Notes: generated from the sequence alone by a model not told the origin. Shown: positions 1 through 7,945, counted from the stretch's first letter. The stretch: DNA of 64,000 nt from an uncultured Sunxiuqinia sp. (GCF_947495665.1 NZ_CANLZV010000016.1:37290-101289); one strand, 5' to 3'. Made by a program: numbers and translations.

Positions 1-354
1 AACCCCGAACTGACAGTATGTTCTGCAGGAACTGAAGCTTCCGGAAAACTGAACCAGCAGGCCGTAGCCGCCATGAAAGAGATCGGACTGGACATCAGTC
101 ACCACACGTCCGATTCGGTTGAAAAATACCTGAATGATGAGTGGGACTATGTCATTACCGTTTGCGGTGGCGCCAACGAAAGCTGCCCGGCCTTTACCGG
201 CAAAGTCAAGCATCGTTTGCACATTGGCTTCGACGACCCTTCGCACGCGGTGGGCACCGACGAATTTATTTGGAGCGAATTTATCCGGGTGCGGGATGAG
301 ATCAAAGAACGTTTTTGGAAATTTTATACCGAAGAAGTTAAACCTCAGTTATGA
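1..354 (+). CDS. arsC: Arsenate reductase, thioredoxin-coupled type (3' part)
   Basis: The reading frame is open from the first base of the window, so the 5' end is cut off. The visible 117 residues match low-molecular-weight-phosphatase-like arsenate reductases, which reduce arsenate to arsenite in the cytoplasm using a Cys cascade. Seen: a VCSAGTEA stretch, a TSDSVEKY stretch, TVCGGANESCP carrying the two resolving cysteines, FDDPSHAVG, and the C-terminal WSEFIRVRDEIK typical of the family. The N-terminal catalytic C-X5-R loop lies outside the window. The stop overlaps the start of the next gene (ATGA at 351-354), indicating translational coupling with the methyltransferase. An internal ATG at 73 is not the true start, because conserved sequence extends upstream of it. 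Confidence 0.9.
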   Translation, partial: NPELTVCSAGTEASGKLNQQAVAAMKEIGLDISHHTSDSVEKYLNDEWDYVITVCGGANESCPAFTGKVKHRLHIGFDDPSHAVGTDEFIWSEFIRVRDEIKERFWKFYTEEVKPQL

Positions 355-1154
355 AAGCCGAAGATTTAAAACGCGTGGTGAAGGAAAAGTATGGCAGCAT
401 TGCCAACCAAAGCCTTCTGACCACTCAAACGGGTTGCTGTAGCGGAACAAGCTGCTGTGGCGAACTCGAATTTAGCATGATTGGCGATGAATACCAAAAC
501 GTTTCCGGCTACAACCAGGAGGCAGACCTGGGCCTGGGATGTGGTCTTCCAACGGAATTTGCCGGTATCGAAAAAGGCAACCGGGTGCTCGACCTGGGTT
601 CCGGAGCAGGAAACGACTGCTTTGTTGCCCGCAGCCTGGTGGGCGAAGAAGGTACGGTTACCGGAATCGACTTCACGGAAGCCATGATCCAAAAGGCCCG
701 TCAGAACCTGGCCAAAACCGGATTTAAAAACATTGACTTCATCCTGGGCGATATCGAAAACATGCCACTGGAAGCCAATACCTTCGATGTGGTCATCAGC
801 AACTGTGTGCTGAACCTGGTGCCGGACAAGTTTAAAGCCTTCTCCGAAATTTACCGGGTTTTAAAGCCCGGAGGTCATTTTTGCATTTCAGATGTGGTGA
901 TCACCGGCACGCTGCCCGACAAGTTAAAGGAAGCCGCTGAGCTTTATGCCGGCTGCGTTGCTGGCGCTTTGCCATTCGACGATTACCTGACCATCATCCG
1001 CCAGCAAGGTTTTAGCCAGCCGGAGGTGAAAAAACAAAAGAAAATTGAAATTCCGGAAGACGTCCTGTTGAAATACCTCAGCAAGGAGGAGTTGGAAGAC
1101 TACCAATCGGACAACCATGGAATATTCAGCATTACCCTAAACGCTTCAAAATAA
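351..1154 (+). CDS. arsM: Arsenite S-adenosylmethionine methyltransferase ArsM
   Basis: This 267-residue class I methyltransferase should convert As(III) to methylated arsenicals in the cytoplasm. Seen: a cysteine-rich N-terminus (CC at 29-30 and 35-36), the SAM-binding motif DLGSGAGND at 81-89, an acidic GIDF at about 105-108, and three cysteines in the positions expected of arsenic-binding residues: C64 in LGCGLP, C152 in NCVLNL and C202 in GCVAGAL. These stretches are the family hallmarks. Its start codon overlaps the arsC stop and the ACR3 gene follows 18 bp later, so the three form one operon. The likely regulator (ArsR) would lie to the left of the window. The call is firm. Confidence 0.93.
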   Translation: MKAEDLKRVVKEKYGSIANQSLLTTQTGCCSGTSCCGELEFSMIGDEYQNVSGYNQEADLGLGCGLPTEFAGIEKGNRVLDLGSGAGNDCFVARSLVGEEGTVTGIDFTEAMIQKARQNLAKTGFKNIDFILGDIENMPLEANTFDVVISNCVLNLVPDKFKAFSEIYRVLKPGGHFCISDVVITGTLPDKLKEAAELYAGCVAGALPFDDYLTIIRQQGFSQPEVKKQKKIEIPEDVLLKYLSKEELEDYQSDNHGIFSITLNASK

Positions 1155-1172
1155 AGCACAAGATCAACATTC

Positions 1173-2204
1173 ATGACGCAAACGAAAAAACAAATCGGCT
1201 TCTTCGAAAAATACCTCACCATCTGGGTGGCCTTATGCATCGGAGCCGGCATTCTTATTGGAAATTTTGCAGGCGAAAGTGTGGCTGTTTTAAGCCGGTG
1301 GGAAGTGTTTAAAGTGAATATTCCGGTAGCTATCCTGGTTTGGCTGATGATTTACCCCATGATGCTGCAGGTGGACTTTTCGAGTATCAAAAATGTGGGG
1401 AGACGCCCCAAAGGCCTGCTGCTGACATTGGTGATCAACTGGCTGATTAAGCCTTTTACTATGGCCTTTTTTGCCTGGATTTTCTTTTCCAAAATCTATG
1501 CAGCCTTTATCAGTCCCGAGCTGGCCGGCGAGTACATTGCCGGAGCCATTTTGCTGGGTGCTGCACCATGTACCGCCATGGTTTTTGTGTGGAGCTACCT
1601 CACCGATGGCGATCCCAACTACACCCTGGTACAGGTATCGGTCAACGACCTGATTATTTTGGTGGCCTTTGTCCCGATTGTGGGCTTTTTGCTGGGCATT
1701 ACCAATGTGCAGGTTCCCTACGACACATTGGTGGCCAGTGTCCTCATCTTTGTGGTTATTCCACTGCTTGCCGGTTATCTTACGCACAAGGTTCTCATCC
1801 GCCGGAAAGGAGAAGCCTGGTTTAAATCGGTGCTTCTGCCTCAGTTCAAACCGGTTTCCATTGTGGCCTTACTGCTCACCTTGATTTTGCTTTTTGCTTT
1901 TCAGGGAGAAACCATTACGGCTAACCCGCTAATCATTTTGCTGGTCGCCATTCCGCTGATCATTCAAACGTACTTTATCTTTTTTGTGGCCTGGCTTGGC
2001 GGACGCAAGTTAAAGCTGCCTCACGCCATCTGTTCGCCGGCTGCCATGATTGGTGCCAGCAACTTTTTCGAGCTGGCCGTGGCGGTAGCCATTGCGCTGT
2101 TTGGGCTGCAGTCGCCAGCAGCTTTAGTTACCGTGGTCGGTGTTTTGGTCGAAGTTCCGGTAATGCTTTCCCTGGTGGCTCTGGCCAACAAATGGCGTTA
2201 CTAA
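1173..2204 (+). CDS. acr3: Arsenite efflux transporter ACR3
   Basis: A 343-residue polytopic inner-membrane protein with about ten hydrophobic segments, of the bile/arsenite/riboflavin transporter superfamily. It exports As(OH)3 produced by the upstream reductase. Seen: C133 in [12 protein letters not shown], the cysteine essential in characterised ACR3 pumps, and a glutamate in the last helix ([10 protein letters not shown] near residue 327). Length is normal for the family. It lies 18 bp after arsM and 42 bp before a small methyltransferase gene. The ACR3 type rather than the ArsB type is indicated by size and by the Cys-containing fourth helix. Confidence 0.93.
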   Translation: MTQTKKQIGFFEKYLTIWVALCIGAGILIGNFAGESVAVLSRWEVFKVNIPVAILVWLMIYPMMLQVDFSSIKNVGRRPKGLLLTLVINWLIKPFTMAFFAWIFFSKIYAAFISPELAGEYIAGAILLGAAPCTAMVFVWSYLTDGDPNYTLVQVSVNDLIILVAFVPIVGFLLGITNVQVPYDTLVASVLIFVVIPLLAGYLTHKVLIRRKGEAWFKSVLLPQFKPVSIVALLLTLILLFAFQGETITANPLIILLVAIPLIIQTYFIFFVAWLGGRKLKLPHAICSPAAMIGASNFFELAVAVAIALFGLQSPAALVTVVGVLVEVPVMLSLVALANKWRY

Positions 2205-2246
2205 ACTTTTGCGCTCCTCCCCTGTTTGAATAGCCAAAACAAGCGT

Positions 2247-2840
2247 ATGAGTAATTTTTGGAACGAACGTTTTGCAACCAAGGAATATGTTTACGGCACT
2301 GCGCCCAATCAATTTTTCAGTGAGGAACTGAAAAAGCTTTCACCCGGGAAATTGGTACTCCCGGGTGAGGGCGAAGGCCGAAACGCTGTTTTTGCCGCGC
2401 AAATGGGCTGGCAGGTAACCGCCTTTGATTCGAGCAGTGAAGGCCAAAAGAAGGCGGAACAGCTGGCGGCCCGCCAACAGGTTGAACTGGATTACCGGAT
2501 TGATTCGTATGACAGCATTGAGCTGCAGACCGAATCCTTCGATTGCCTGGCCCTGATTTATACCCACATGCCTCCGGCTAACCGGCAGGCCTACCACCAC
2601 AAGCTAAGCTCGTATCTCAAAAAAGGTGGCACCCTGATTCTGGAAGGCTTCTCCAAGGCCCAAATTCAGAACAACACCGGCGGCCCTAAAAATGTGGATA
2701 TGCTCTTCTCGAAAGAAGAACTGCAAGCCGATTTTGCCGGGTTTTCAAGCCTGAAAATCAGCGAAGCCGAAGTGGAGCTGGACGAAGGCGAATTTCACCA
2801 GGGAACAGCTCATGTCATTCGCCTGGTAGCCGTAAAATAA
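2247..2840 (+). CDS. Class I SAM-dependent methyltransferase (TehB/TPMT-like)
   Basis: About 197 residues of Rossmann-type methyltransferase. Seen: an N-terminal FWNERF...YVYG motif typical of TehB/thiopurine-methyltransferase-like proteins, a SAM-binding loop LPGEGEGRNAVF, the acidic TAFDSS at the end of strand 2, and LIYTHMP around motif IV. An in-frame TTG seven codons upstream (2226) could extend it, but the ATG at 2247 gives the conserved N-terminus MSNFWNERF and is preferred. The gene follows the ACR3 gene closely on the same strand, so it may belong to the ars operon and act on metalloid or toxic thiol/oxyanion substrates. The substrate is not evident from sequence. Confidence 0.8.
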   Translation: MSNFWNERFATKEYVYGTAPNQFFSEELKKLSPGKLVLPGEGEGRNAVFAAQMGWQVTAFDSSSEGQKKAEQLAARQQVELDYRIDSYDSIELQTESFDCLALIYTHMPPANRQAYHHKLSSYLKKGGTLILEGFSKAQIQNNTGGPKNVDMLFSKEELQADFAGFSSLKISEAEVELDEGEFHQGTAHVIRLVAVK

Positions 2841-3236
2841 GGCTTGCTTTTAAGCCCCGTTCCATCCGTCAATCCTTCAATCCCGCCACTATGCAGGATA
2901 AAACTGCTTCGGGTTTAGTCCTTATCTCCGCTAACACCCAGGAGCGAGCTAGACAGGCCGGGGCACTGAAGAGTCCTTATTCTCGAAGTCATAAACAAAC
3001 TATTCCATCCAATAGCAGCAATATCTCTTTTTTGTTCTGATACGATCAGGATCTAATCTTATGTGCTCTCTAAGTAAATCCACCAATTTGGGCTTGAATT
3101 AAAAAAATAGGCACTGATACTGTTTTAATTGATTAGCATTTGTGCTAAATTACATAGGAAAAGCAACCAACAGAGTCTTAGTAGTCAACACCTTGTAGTT
3201 TGCTATACTTTAACTAAACGATTAAGGAGGTCACAC
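2841..3236. other. Intergenic region, operon end to lipoprotein gene
   Basis: No convincing gene is seen in these roughly 400 bases. A short hairpin, CTCC(GCTAACACCCA)GGAG, lies at 2926-2944 and resembles two other hairpins of this island (4497-4532 and 6574-6597) in carrying a GCTAAC-type loop. The right end holds the strong ribosome binding site of the next gene. Base composition drops towards AT-rich between about 3000 and 3180. Confidence 0.6.
3224..3231 (+). promoter_or_regulatory. Perfect Shine-Dalgarno AAGGAGGT
   Basis: AAGGAGGT stands five bases before the ATG at 3237. Bacteroidota genes rarely use strong Shine-Dalgarno sequences, and the other genes in this window lack one this good. 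It fixes the start of the lipoprotein at 3237 rather than the longer frame beginning at 3129, and hints at a donor outside the phylum. Confidence 0.75.
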
Positions 3237-4280
3237 ATGAAGAAGTTTATCCATGCATTTGCGGTTCTCGCCGGCATCATCATCCTGATTACTCAATCTT
3301 GTTCAAAAGACGATTCAAAGGACCATTGGGCCCGACTCCACCAGGAGCGACTCGAGATTGGACGTGCCCTGCTTGAAGTACAGGCGCCTAACGTAGCCGA
3401 AATTCTGCCCTACTATACCGACGACATTGAATACCATGATCCGATCGTTGACATCAACGGAATTCAGGATATGACTGCCTTCCTCAATCAGCTTATCATC
3501 GGTGCCTCACCCAATCTTGTCACAACTGTTGAAGACGAGACCCTCATTGACGACATCTATTCGGCAACCTGGATCATGGCCGGGGATTTCCTCGGCGTTC
3601 CGTATCAGGCCAAGGGCATCTCGATTCTCAAGTTCCTGCCCAACTCTTCCCAGGTGTACTACCAGCGGGACTATTACTCCGAGGGCGACATCATGGCCAC
3701 CATCCCCGGCTTGGATCAGGCAATCGGGGGCTTCAGAACGTACTACAGGTGCTCTGTGGATCCAACCTTCGAATGTCCATTCCCCCCTGCCCCTCAAAAC
3801 TCAGAAAATTCCCAACTGCGTTCGCAAAGTAAGCTAAGCAGTGATCAGCTGGTCGTCGGTCGTCAACTGGTCGAGATCAATGCGGAAAACTGGACAAGCG
3901 TGCTCCCCTTCCTGGCAAGCAACTACGAGTATCACGACCCCATTGTCGACATCTTTGGTCCCGAAACCATGGCCGAGTTTCTGGGTCGTCTGTTTGCCGG
4001 ATCGTCGGACTTGTACACCACGGTTGAGGACGAGACCATCGTAGACGATATTTATATGGCGACATGGACCATGTCCGGTGAATTTAACGGAGCTCCTTTT
4101 AGCGCTCCAGGTATGTCAATCGTGAAGTTTGTTGAAGGTACGACACAAACTTATTACTCCCGGGACTACTATACTGAGGGTGATGTCATGCTTGGCGTTC
4201 CAGAGCTAGCCGGTGCGGTGCAGGGGTTTCGTGACTACTACCGTAGCGCCGTAGATCCAACCTACGTCAGCCCAGAGTAG
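3237..4280 (+). CDS. Lipoprotein with two tandem SnoaL/NTF2-like domains
   Basis: A 347-residue predicted lipoprotein: signal peptide with a hydrophobic core and a lipobox ending in QSC, followed by SKDD. The mature part is an internal duplication. Both halves contain EYHDPIVDI, LVTTVEDET or LYTTVEDET, DDIY.ATW, a YY.RDYY.EGD stretch, and end in a VDPT motif. The fold is most likely the SnoaL/NTF2-like cone (small polyketide-cyclase-like proteins); the precise function is unknown. Only the start at 3237 has both the strong Shine-Dalgarno and the signal peptide. A hairpin follows the stop. Composition looks more GC-rich than the following genes, and the gene stands alone, so recent acquisition is plausible. 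Family assignment is by pattern memory, not search. Confidence 0.7.
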   Translation: MKKFIHAFAVLAGIIILITQSCSKDDSKDHWARLHQERLEIGRALLEVQAPNVAEILPYYTDDIEYHDPIVDINGIQDMTAFLNQLIIGASPNLVTTVEDETLIDDIYSATWIMAGDFLGVPYQAKGISILKFLPNSSQVYYQRDYYSEGDIMATIPGLDQAIGGFRTYYRCSVDPTFECPFPPAPQNSENSQLRSQSKLSSDQLVVGRQLVEINAENWTSVLPFLASNYEYHDPIVDIFGPETMAEFLGRLFAGSSDLYTTVEDETIVDDIYMATWTMSGEFNGAPFSAPGMSIVKFVEGTTQTYYSRDYYTEGDVMLGVPELAGAVQGFRDYYRSAVDPTYVSPE

Positions 4281-4300
4281 AATTGAATTTTCTCTTTGAC

Positions 4301-4337
4301 CTACTGATCAGATGACTCGAAGTCATCCGATCAATAG
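4301..4337 (+). terminator. Hairpin downstream of SnoaL-like lipoprotein gene
   Basis: Left arm CTA-TGATC-GATGACT and right arm AGTCATC-GATCA-TAG pair over 15 of 17 positions around a CGA loop. It starts about 20 bases after the stop codon. There is no T-run, so it is either a weak terminator or an mRNA 3' end stabiliser. Confidence 0.5.
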
Positions 4338-4496
4338 GCCCCCTTGCAGCCCTATCACCCCCTATAACTCCGAAAAGCAGGGCTTTACTCGGTGATGAAT
4401 GAATTACCGGCAGCTATTTTTTTAATGGAGAAGACATTCAGAATTCTTGTTCAATGCCATACCCTGGAGTATTGTCGTTTAAAACGACTGCCAGCT

Positions 4497-4532
4497 TATC
4501 CCTCGCCACCGTTAACGCTCAGACGAGGGATA
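4497..4532. repeat. Inverted repeat with GTTAACGCTC loop
   Basis: Perfect 9-bp arms TATCCCTCG (4497-4505) and CGAGGGATA (4524-4532) with an 18-base loop containing GTTAACGCTCAGACG. The loop resembles those of the hairpins at 2926 and 6574. It sits in the gap 4281-4587, between the convergent ends of the lipoprotein and DUF2809-like genes. Confidence 0.55.
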
Positions 4533-4554
4533 GGTGGGGTTACGTCAACACCGC

Positions 4555-4585
4555 GTTCAGCCACTATGCTGCGCACTGGCCGAAC
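4555..4585. repeat. Inverted repeat at the 3' end of the DUF2809-like gene
   Basis: Arms GTTCAGCCA (4555-4563) and TGGCCGAAC (4577-4585) pair over nine positions, with one A-C (G-U on the other strand) pair. It lies just past the stop of the minus-strand gene at 4588. It may act as that gene's terminator or, given the neighbouring attC-like site, as half of a degenerate recombination hairpin. Confidence 0.4.
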
Positions 4586-4587
4586 AC

Positions 4588-4971
4588 TTAATTATTCTGT
4601 GGCGTATTTTTAATTTTTCGAATTATTCTGCTGTCAATTACAAACAATGGAGTAAGAATCGAGATATAGGCCAGTAAATCCCAAAAGTCAAAGGTTGAAT
4701 CATATATCTTAAAATACTGCAAGGTTTCAATTCCAAAACATACGATAAAAAAAATTATCAAAGTTCTATTTGGTGTGAAAAAACGTGTCCATATGTTATC
4801 TACTGTTGTTGTATATAAACCCCTAAATAAAACATATGCCCAAGCAGGGCCTACCATATCCAGTACATATCCTTTCCAAAAAGCACCAAGGTCAAACCAA
4901 ATTGTTGATAGACCAGTTCCCAACAAAAGAATTAGGGCTATTGCCCAATATGGCGCGTATTTATCATGCAT
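4588..4971 (-). CDS. Small DUF2809-like integral membrane protein
   Basis: About 127 residues with four hydrophobic segments. The pattern of a first helix, a short FWKGYVLDM segment, a charged loop (FFTPNR), then E-T-L-Q-Y in helix three and a DFWDLLAY motif before the last helix is that of DUF2809 membrane proteins, whose function is unknown. The ATG at 4971 is preferred to a GTG at 4995. The gene is AT-rich, faces the same way as the DUF4062 gene to its right, and is separated from it by an attC-like folded sequence, as gene cassettes would be. Domain assignment is moderately sure. Confidence 0.6.
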   Translation of the reverse strand: MHDKYAPYWAIALILLLGTGLSTIWFDLGAFWKGYVLDMVGPAWAYVLFRGLYTTTVDNIWTRFFTPNRTLIIFFIVCFGIETLQYFKIYDSTFDFWDLLAYISILTPLFVIDSRIIRKIKNTPQNN

Positions 4972-5045
4972 TATGCTTAGATTATTTTGTCTCACATTTT
5001 TTTGGGAAATTGCTTGAATTATTATGATTTGCAGTTATTCCATAT

Positions 5046-5136
5046 GCCACACAACGGTCACTTGTAAGTTGTCGTTGCGAGAATCCAGCGAACGACACCG
5101 CACGAACCCCGCAATGCAATTTACAATTTGTTATGC
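5046..5136 (-). repeat. attC-like folded recombination site (candidate)
   Basis: Two long imperfect arms, 5062-5079 (TTGTAAGTTG...TTGCG) and 5110-5126 (CGCAATGCAA...TTACAA), pair with one extrahelical base. They are bracketed by GCCACACAAC (5046) and GTTATGC (5130-5136), the latter identical to the core trinucleotide box of many Vibrio-type attC sites. An alternative inner stem GTCGTT/AACGAC is also possible. The size of about 91 bp and the layout fit an integron attC lying between two same-direction small genes. Another GCATAAC stands at 6344-6350 just upstream of the next gene. No integrase is in the window. Confidence 0.45.
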
Positions 5137-5144
5137 AAAGTATT

Positions 5145-6308
5145 TTAATTGTATTTTCTTGTTAGTTTGTCCATTTCTCTATGAAAGATTTCCATCGAAT
5201 CATCATCTATTTCCAATTTTAATATTGACTCAACATTTACAGATTCTTCTCCATTTTTAATTCTTTCAAGTCCATTATGAATGTCATCTTTTATTTTTTT
5301 TGGATATTTCCATATTTGTTCGGCAGCCTTTATTGTATATTGAGCAAAACTGTCTCGTAGTATTTTATATTCGTCTTCAACTGAGGTTGATTTTATGTCA
5401 TTGTACCAGTTTATCATCTCGCCGTATAGTCTGGCTAAAGCTCCTGCAACATAAAATAGTCCTTTTAAATCTGATGGTACACCAGGTTCTCCATAATATG
5501 TTTTAAATGCTTTATTAAAAAGATTATTCCCAGAATCAATAATGTTGTCTAGGGACTGTAAGTTTTGAGTTAACCACTTCTGAAGTTCAATGTCATTATC
5601 AATTCTAGTTTTAGATTTAAATAGAATGTGATATTCTAGGTCATATTTTAATTCTTCAAATTTTGTAAGTTCATCCTCCAATGCTTGTGCAAAGAATAAA
5701 ACTTCAAACATATCTTCACGATTTAGAAGAATATTTATAGCATCTGTGGATAGCTTTTTATAAAAATCAGGAAGATTAGATTTAAATTGAGTCTTTAGAT
5801 TAAGAGCTTCTTTAAAAAGATAAGAGAACTGTGTTTTGAGGACTTTAATAATATCTTGGGCTTTTTCAAACTCAAAGCACCAATTATTATCTGTTTCCCT
5901 TAAGTCTTGAACAAATTCAAATATTTTGGTTGAATCTACACTATCAGAAAAATCTCCATTTTGATTCTTTTTCCAAATTGGTAAGATTGAAATTATTTGT
6001 CTGTAAATGAAAATATAGATTGGTATTCCAAGTTTTTTGGCATATAAATATTCAGTATTTGTTATGGATTTCCCATTTTCAATTTGATAGCCATAACGAT
6101 TACCGACTACTAAAACGAAAATATCTGTATTCTTTTTAACATTTTCAATACAATTCTCAATAGTATCTTTTTGTGGATTGATTGGAAAATCGTGATTTTC
6201 TGACAAATAAGGTGTGTATCCTTGGTTATAGAAATAATCAAACAAATCTGCCCTAATCTGTTTTAAATCATAACAAGTAGAACTAAGAAAGATTTTTAAT
6301 TGACTCAT
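5145..6308 (-). CDS. DUF4062 domain-containing protein
   Basis: A 387-residue cytoplasmic protein. The first about 110 residues carry the DUF4062 signature: LKIFLSSTCYDL at 4-15, an IRADLFDYF segment, and VLVVGNRYGYQI around residues 66-77, followed by a TEYLYAKKLGIP motif. DUF4062 has a TIR/flavodoxin-like fold and is common at the N-terminus of NTPase, NACHT or TPR proteins in defence islands. Here it is followed by about 270 mostly helical residues with no recognisable enzymatic motif. The gene is strikingly AT-rich compared with its surroundings and stands alone between an attC-like site and an empty region, which suggests recent transfer. A role in defence or signalling is inference. Confidence 0.75.
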   Translation of the reverse strand: MSQLKIFLSSTCYDLKQIRADLFDYFYNQGYTPYLSENHDFPINPQKDTIENCIENVKKNTDIFVLVVGNRYGYQIENGKSITNTEYLYAKKLGIPIYIFIYRQIISILPIWKKNQNGDFSDSVDSTKIFEFVQDLRETDNNWCFEFEKAQDIIKVLKTQFSYLFKEALNLKTQFKSNLPDFYKKLSTDAINILLNREDMFEVLFFAQALEDELTKFEELKYDLEYHILFKSKTRIDNDIELQKWLTQNLQSLDNIIDSGNNLFNKAFKTYYGEPGVPSDLKGLFYVAGALARLYGEMINWYNDIKSTSVEDEYKILRDSFAQYTIKAAEQIWKYPKKIKDDIHNGLERIKNGEESVNVESILKLEIDDDSMEIFHREMDKLTRKYN

Positions 6309-6573
6309 ATGTTTTAGCTAATTCTTGGTTTGTTTAATATTTTGCATAACACTTATATCCCCACAGTCTTGTGGATCTATTCGCATTAGCTGGATGTATT
6401 TTTGTTGGTTAATAGACTGCTTAGGGGTGGTTGATGCGTGTAGACCGGTTCTTTCATTTTTCCTTGGTTTGTCGGTTTATAAATACATTTTGTTTAAATG
6501 TAGGAATTTATTGTTTTAAAGCAGGCATTTGATCCGCTGAATTTCGGATTGGATTGAATCGTGCTACTCCTGG

Positions 6574-6597
6574 TCTCCGCTAACGCTTAAACGGAGA
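6574..6597. repeat. Hairpin with CTAACGCTTAAA loop
   Basis: Perfect 6-bp arms TCTCCG and CGGAGA enclose a 12-base loop. Together with 4497-4532 and 2926-2944 it forms a small dispersed family with a (G)TAACGCTYARACG-like loop and variable, compensating arms. Confidence 0.55.
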
Positions 6598-6692
6598 GAA
6601 TCCAATCGAGGGCTTTCGCCTGCAAGCCTCGTAAACAGCGGCTTGTCGCAGCCAGCTCCATGGGCAAATACTCATAACTGACTAATTTGAAC

Positions 6693-6922
6693 GCCTCCCA
6701 CAGCTGTGCGACAACCTCTCAAACCTGTTGGCTGGCTTGCCGCAGCCGTGCGACAAGGGAACAAATGTTGTGGATGGCTTGGTGCAGCCCTGCGACAGCC
6801 TTTCAAACTTGTTGGATAGCTTCCCGCAGTACTGCGACAAGGAAAGAATGTTGTGGCTGGCCTGCCGCAGCCGTGTAACACCCTTTCAAACTTGTTGGAT
6901 TGCCTCCCGCAGTGCTACTGCG
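6693..6922. repeat. 42-bp imperfect tandem array with hairpin in each unit
   Basis: About five and a half units of 41-42 bp. Each begins with a C-rich segment such as GCCGCAGCCGTGCGACA, which folds as TGCCGCA/TGCGACA with a four-base loop or as CGCAG/CTGCG in other units. The spacer alternates between AACCTCTCAAACCTG-type and AAGGGAACAAATG-type words, giving an 84-bp higher-order period. The multiple-of-three period leaves open frames on both strands, but no gene is credible here. It occupies the gap 6309-7120 between the DUF4062 gene and the helical protein at 7121; the rest of that gap shows only the hairpin at 6574. Confidence 0.8.
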
Positions 6923-7120
6923 TGTAAATCGTACAGCATGCCAAATAGCGCCTAAAAGGAGTCGTAAAGCAAAATGCTGTGTAGCATAATTTTAGGTATT
7001 GACTCAGGTAGCCATTTGCCGTAATTTTATTTAACAAAACCGGAATTAGCAAAACGCTTTCCAACACCAAAATTTAAACAACCTTTTAAAACCCATCTAT
7101 TCATCCTTTAATTAAACCAC

Positions 7121-7870
7121 ATGGCTAAAATTCTAACACTTTTATTGTACAAACTCCGCAACGGAGAATACTTTCAATTTATGAGCGACTTTAAAAAGTT
7201 GCTCCTGAAACTTAGCCCCGCAGCCATCCATTCGGAGGCCGAATTTACTGACTTTAACACGGCCTTTACCAAACTCGACGAAGAATTGCGGGTGGACCAG
7301 GGCAGCGTTTTAACCAAAGAATTACAAAACATAGATCAGGACCGCGACAATATCTGGCGGGCCATCGATATGCGCATCAATGCGACCTTGTTGTGCACCA
7401 TTGCTGAGGAAGTGGAGGCTGCCAAGCGCCTAAGGCGCCTGTTTGATCTGTATGGCGACCTTCGCCGCATTTCGTATAACGAAGAAACAGCAGGTTTAAC
7501 CAATTTGCTGGGCGATTTGGCCAAGCCGGGAAATGCCGGTTTTGTGACCACCTGTGGGCTCGACACTTGGGTGACACGCTTAAACGAATTAAATGGAGCT
7601 TTTAAGGCGAAACAAAATGAACGCGATACGGAGCTGGCCTATAAAAGCAGTGGAAGCGCCAAGTTAATTCGTCTCGAAATTGATCCGCTGTATAAACTGA
7701 TGGTTGAACGGGTAAACGCCTTGGTAAGCTTGAACATGCAAACGCCTGAAATTGAGAATTTCATTAAAGAGCTTAACCAAAAAATTAAAACCATGGAGCA
7801 TACTTTGGCTACCCGTGAAGGTAGAGCCGATAGCGAAAAAGAAGAACCGATCTCATCAGAAGTGGATTGA
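7121..7870 (+). CDS. Conserved helical Bacteroidota protein (DUF6261-like)
   Basis: A 249-residue soluble, almost wholly helical protein with no signal peptide. Seen: an N-terminal LYKLRNGEYFQFM segment, an ELQNIDQDRDNIWRAI segment near residues 65-80, a YGDLRRISYNEETAGLTNLL segment in the middle, and an acidic low-complexity C-terminus. The RNGEY...F start and the D.DRD stretch recall DUF6261, a family of unknown function that is multicopy in Bacteroidales. The gene has its own hairpin terminator and follows the 42-bp hairpin array; a similar array follows another small helical protein at 58137. Function is unknown. Confidence 0.65.
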   Translation: MAKILTLLLYKLRNGEYFQFMSDFKKLLLKLSPAAIHSEAEFTDFNTAFTKLDEELRVDQGSVLTKELQNIDQDRDNIWRAIDMRINATLLCTIAEEVEAAKRLRRLFDLYGDLRRISYNEETAGLTNLLGDLAKPGNAGFVTTCGLDTWVTRLNELNGAFKAKQNERDTELAYKSSGSAKLIRLEIDPLYKLMVERVNALVSLNMQTPEIENFIKELNQKIKTMEHTLATREGRADSEKEEPISSEVD

Positions 7871-7911
7871 AAATGATTTCATTTCTAAATTTTGTTTTAA
7901 AAGGTTAACAG

Positions 7912-7945
7912 AAGCATCCTTCCTTCGGGCTGGGTGCTTTTGTTG
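7912..7945 (+). terminator. Rho-independent terminator
   Basis: AAGCATCC (7912-7919) pairs with GGGTGCTT (7932-7939), including one G-T pair, around a TTCCTTCGGGCT loop and is followed by TTTTGTTGTTTG. It lies about 40 bases after the stop at 7870. Confidence 0.7.

Noticed and set aside
3129..3236. Longer start of the SnoaL-like lipoprotein
   Set aside because: The ATG at 3237 has a perfect Shine-Dalgarno and begins a clean lipoprotein signal peptide.
4392..4613. 73-codon plus-strand ORF
   Set aside because: It runs through two inverted repeats and has no coding character.
6672..6955. Open frames on both strands across the 42-bp array
   Set aside because: They arise because the repeat period is a multiple of three; products are repetitive Cys/Arg/Thr strings with no family resemblance.
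7912..7945. Riboswitch or small RNA after the 7121 gene
   Set aside because: The stem plus U-run is explained by a simple intrinsic terminator.
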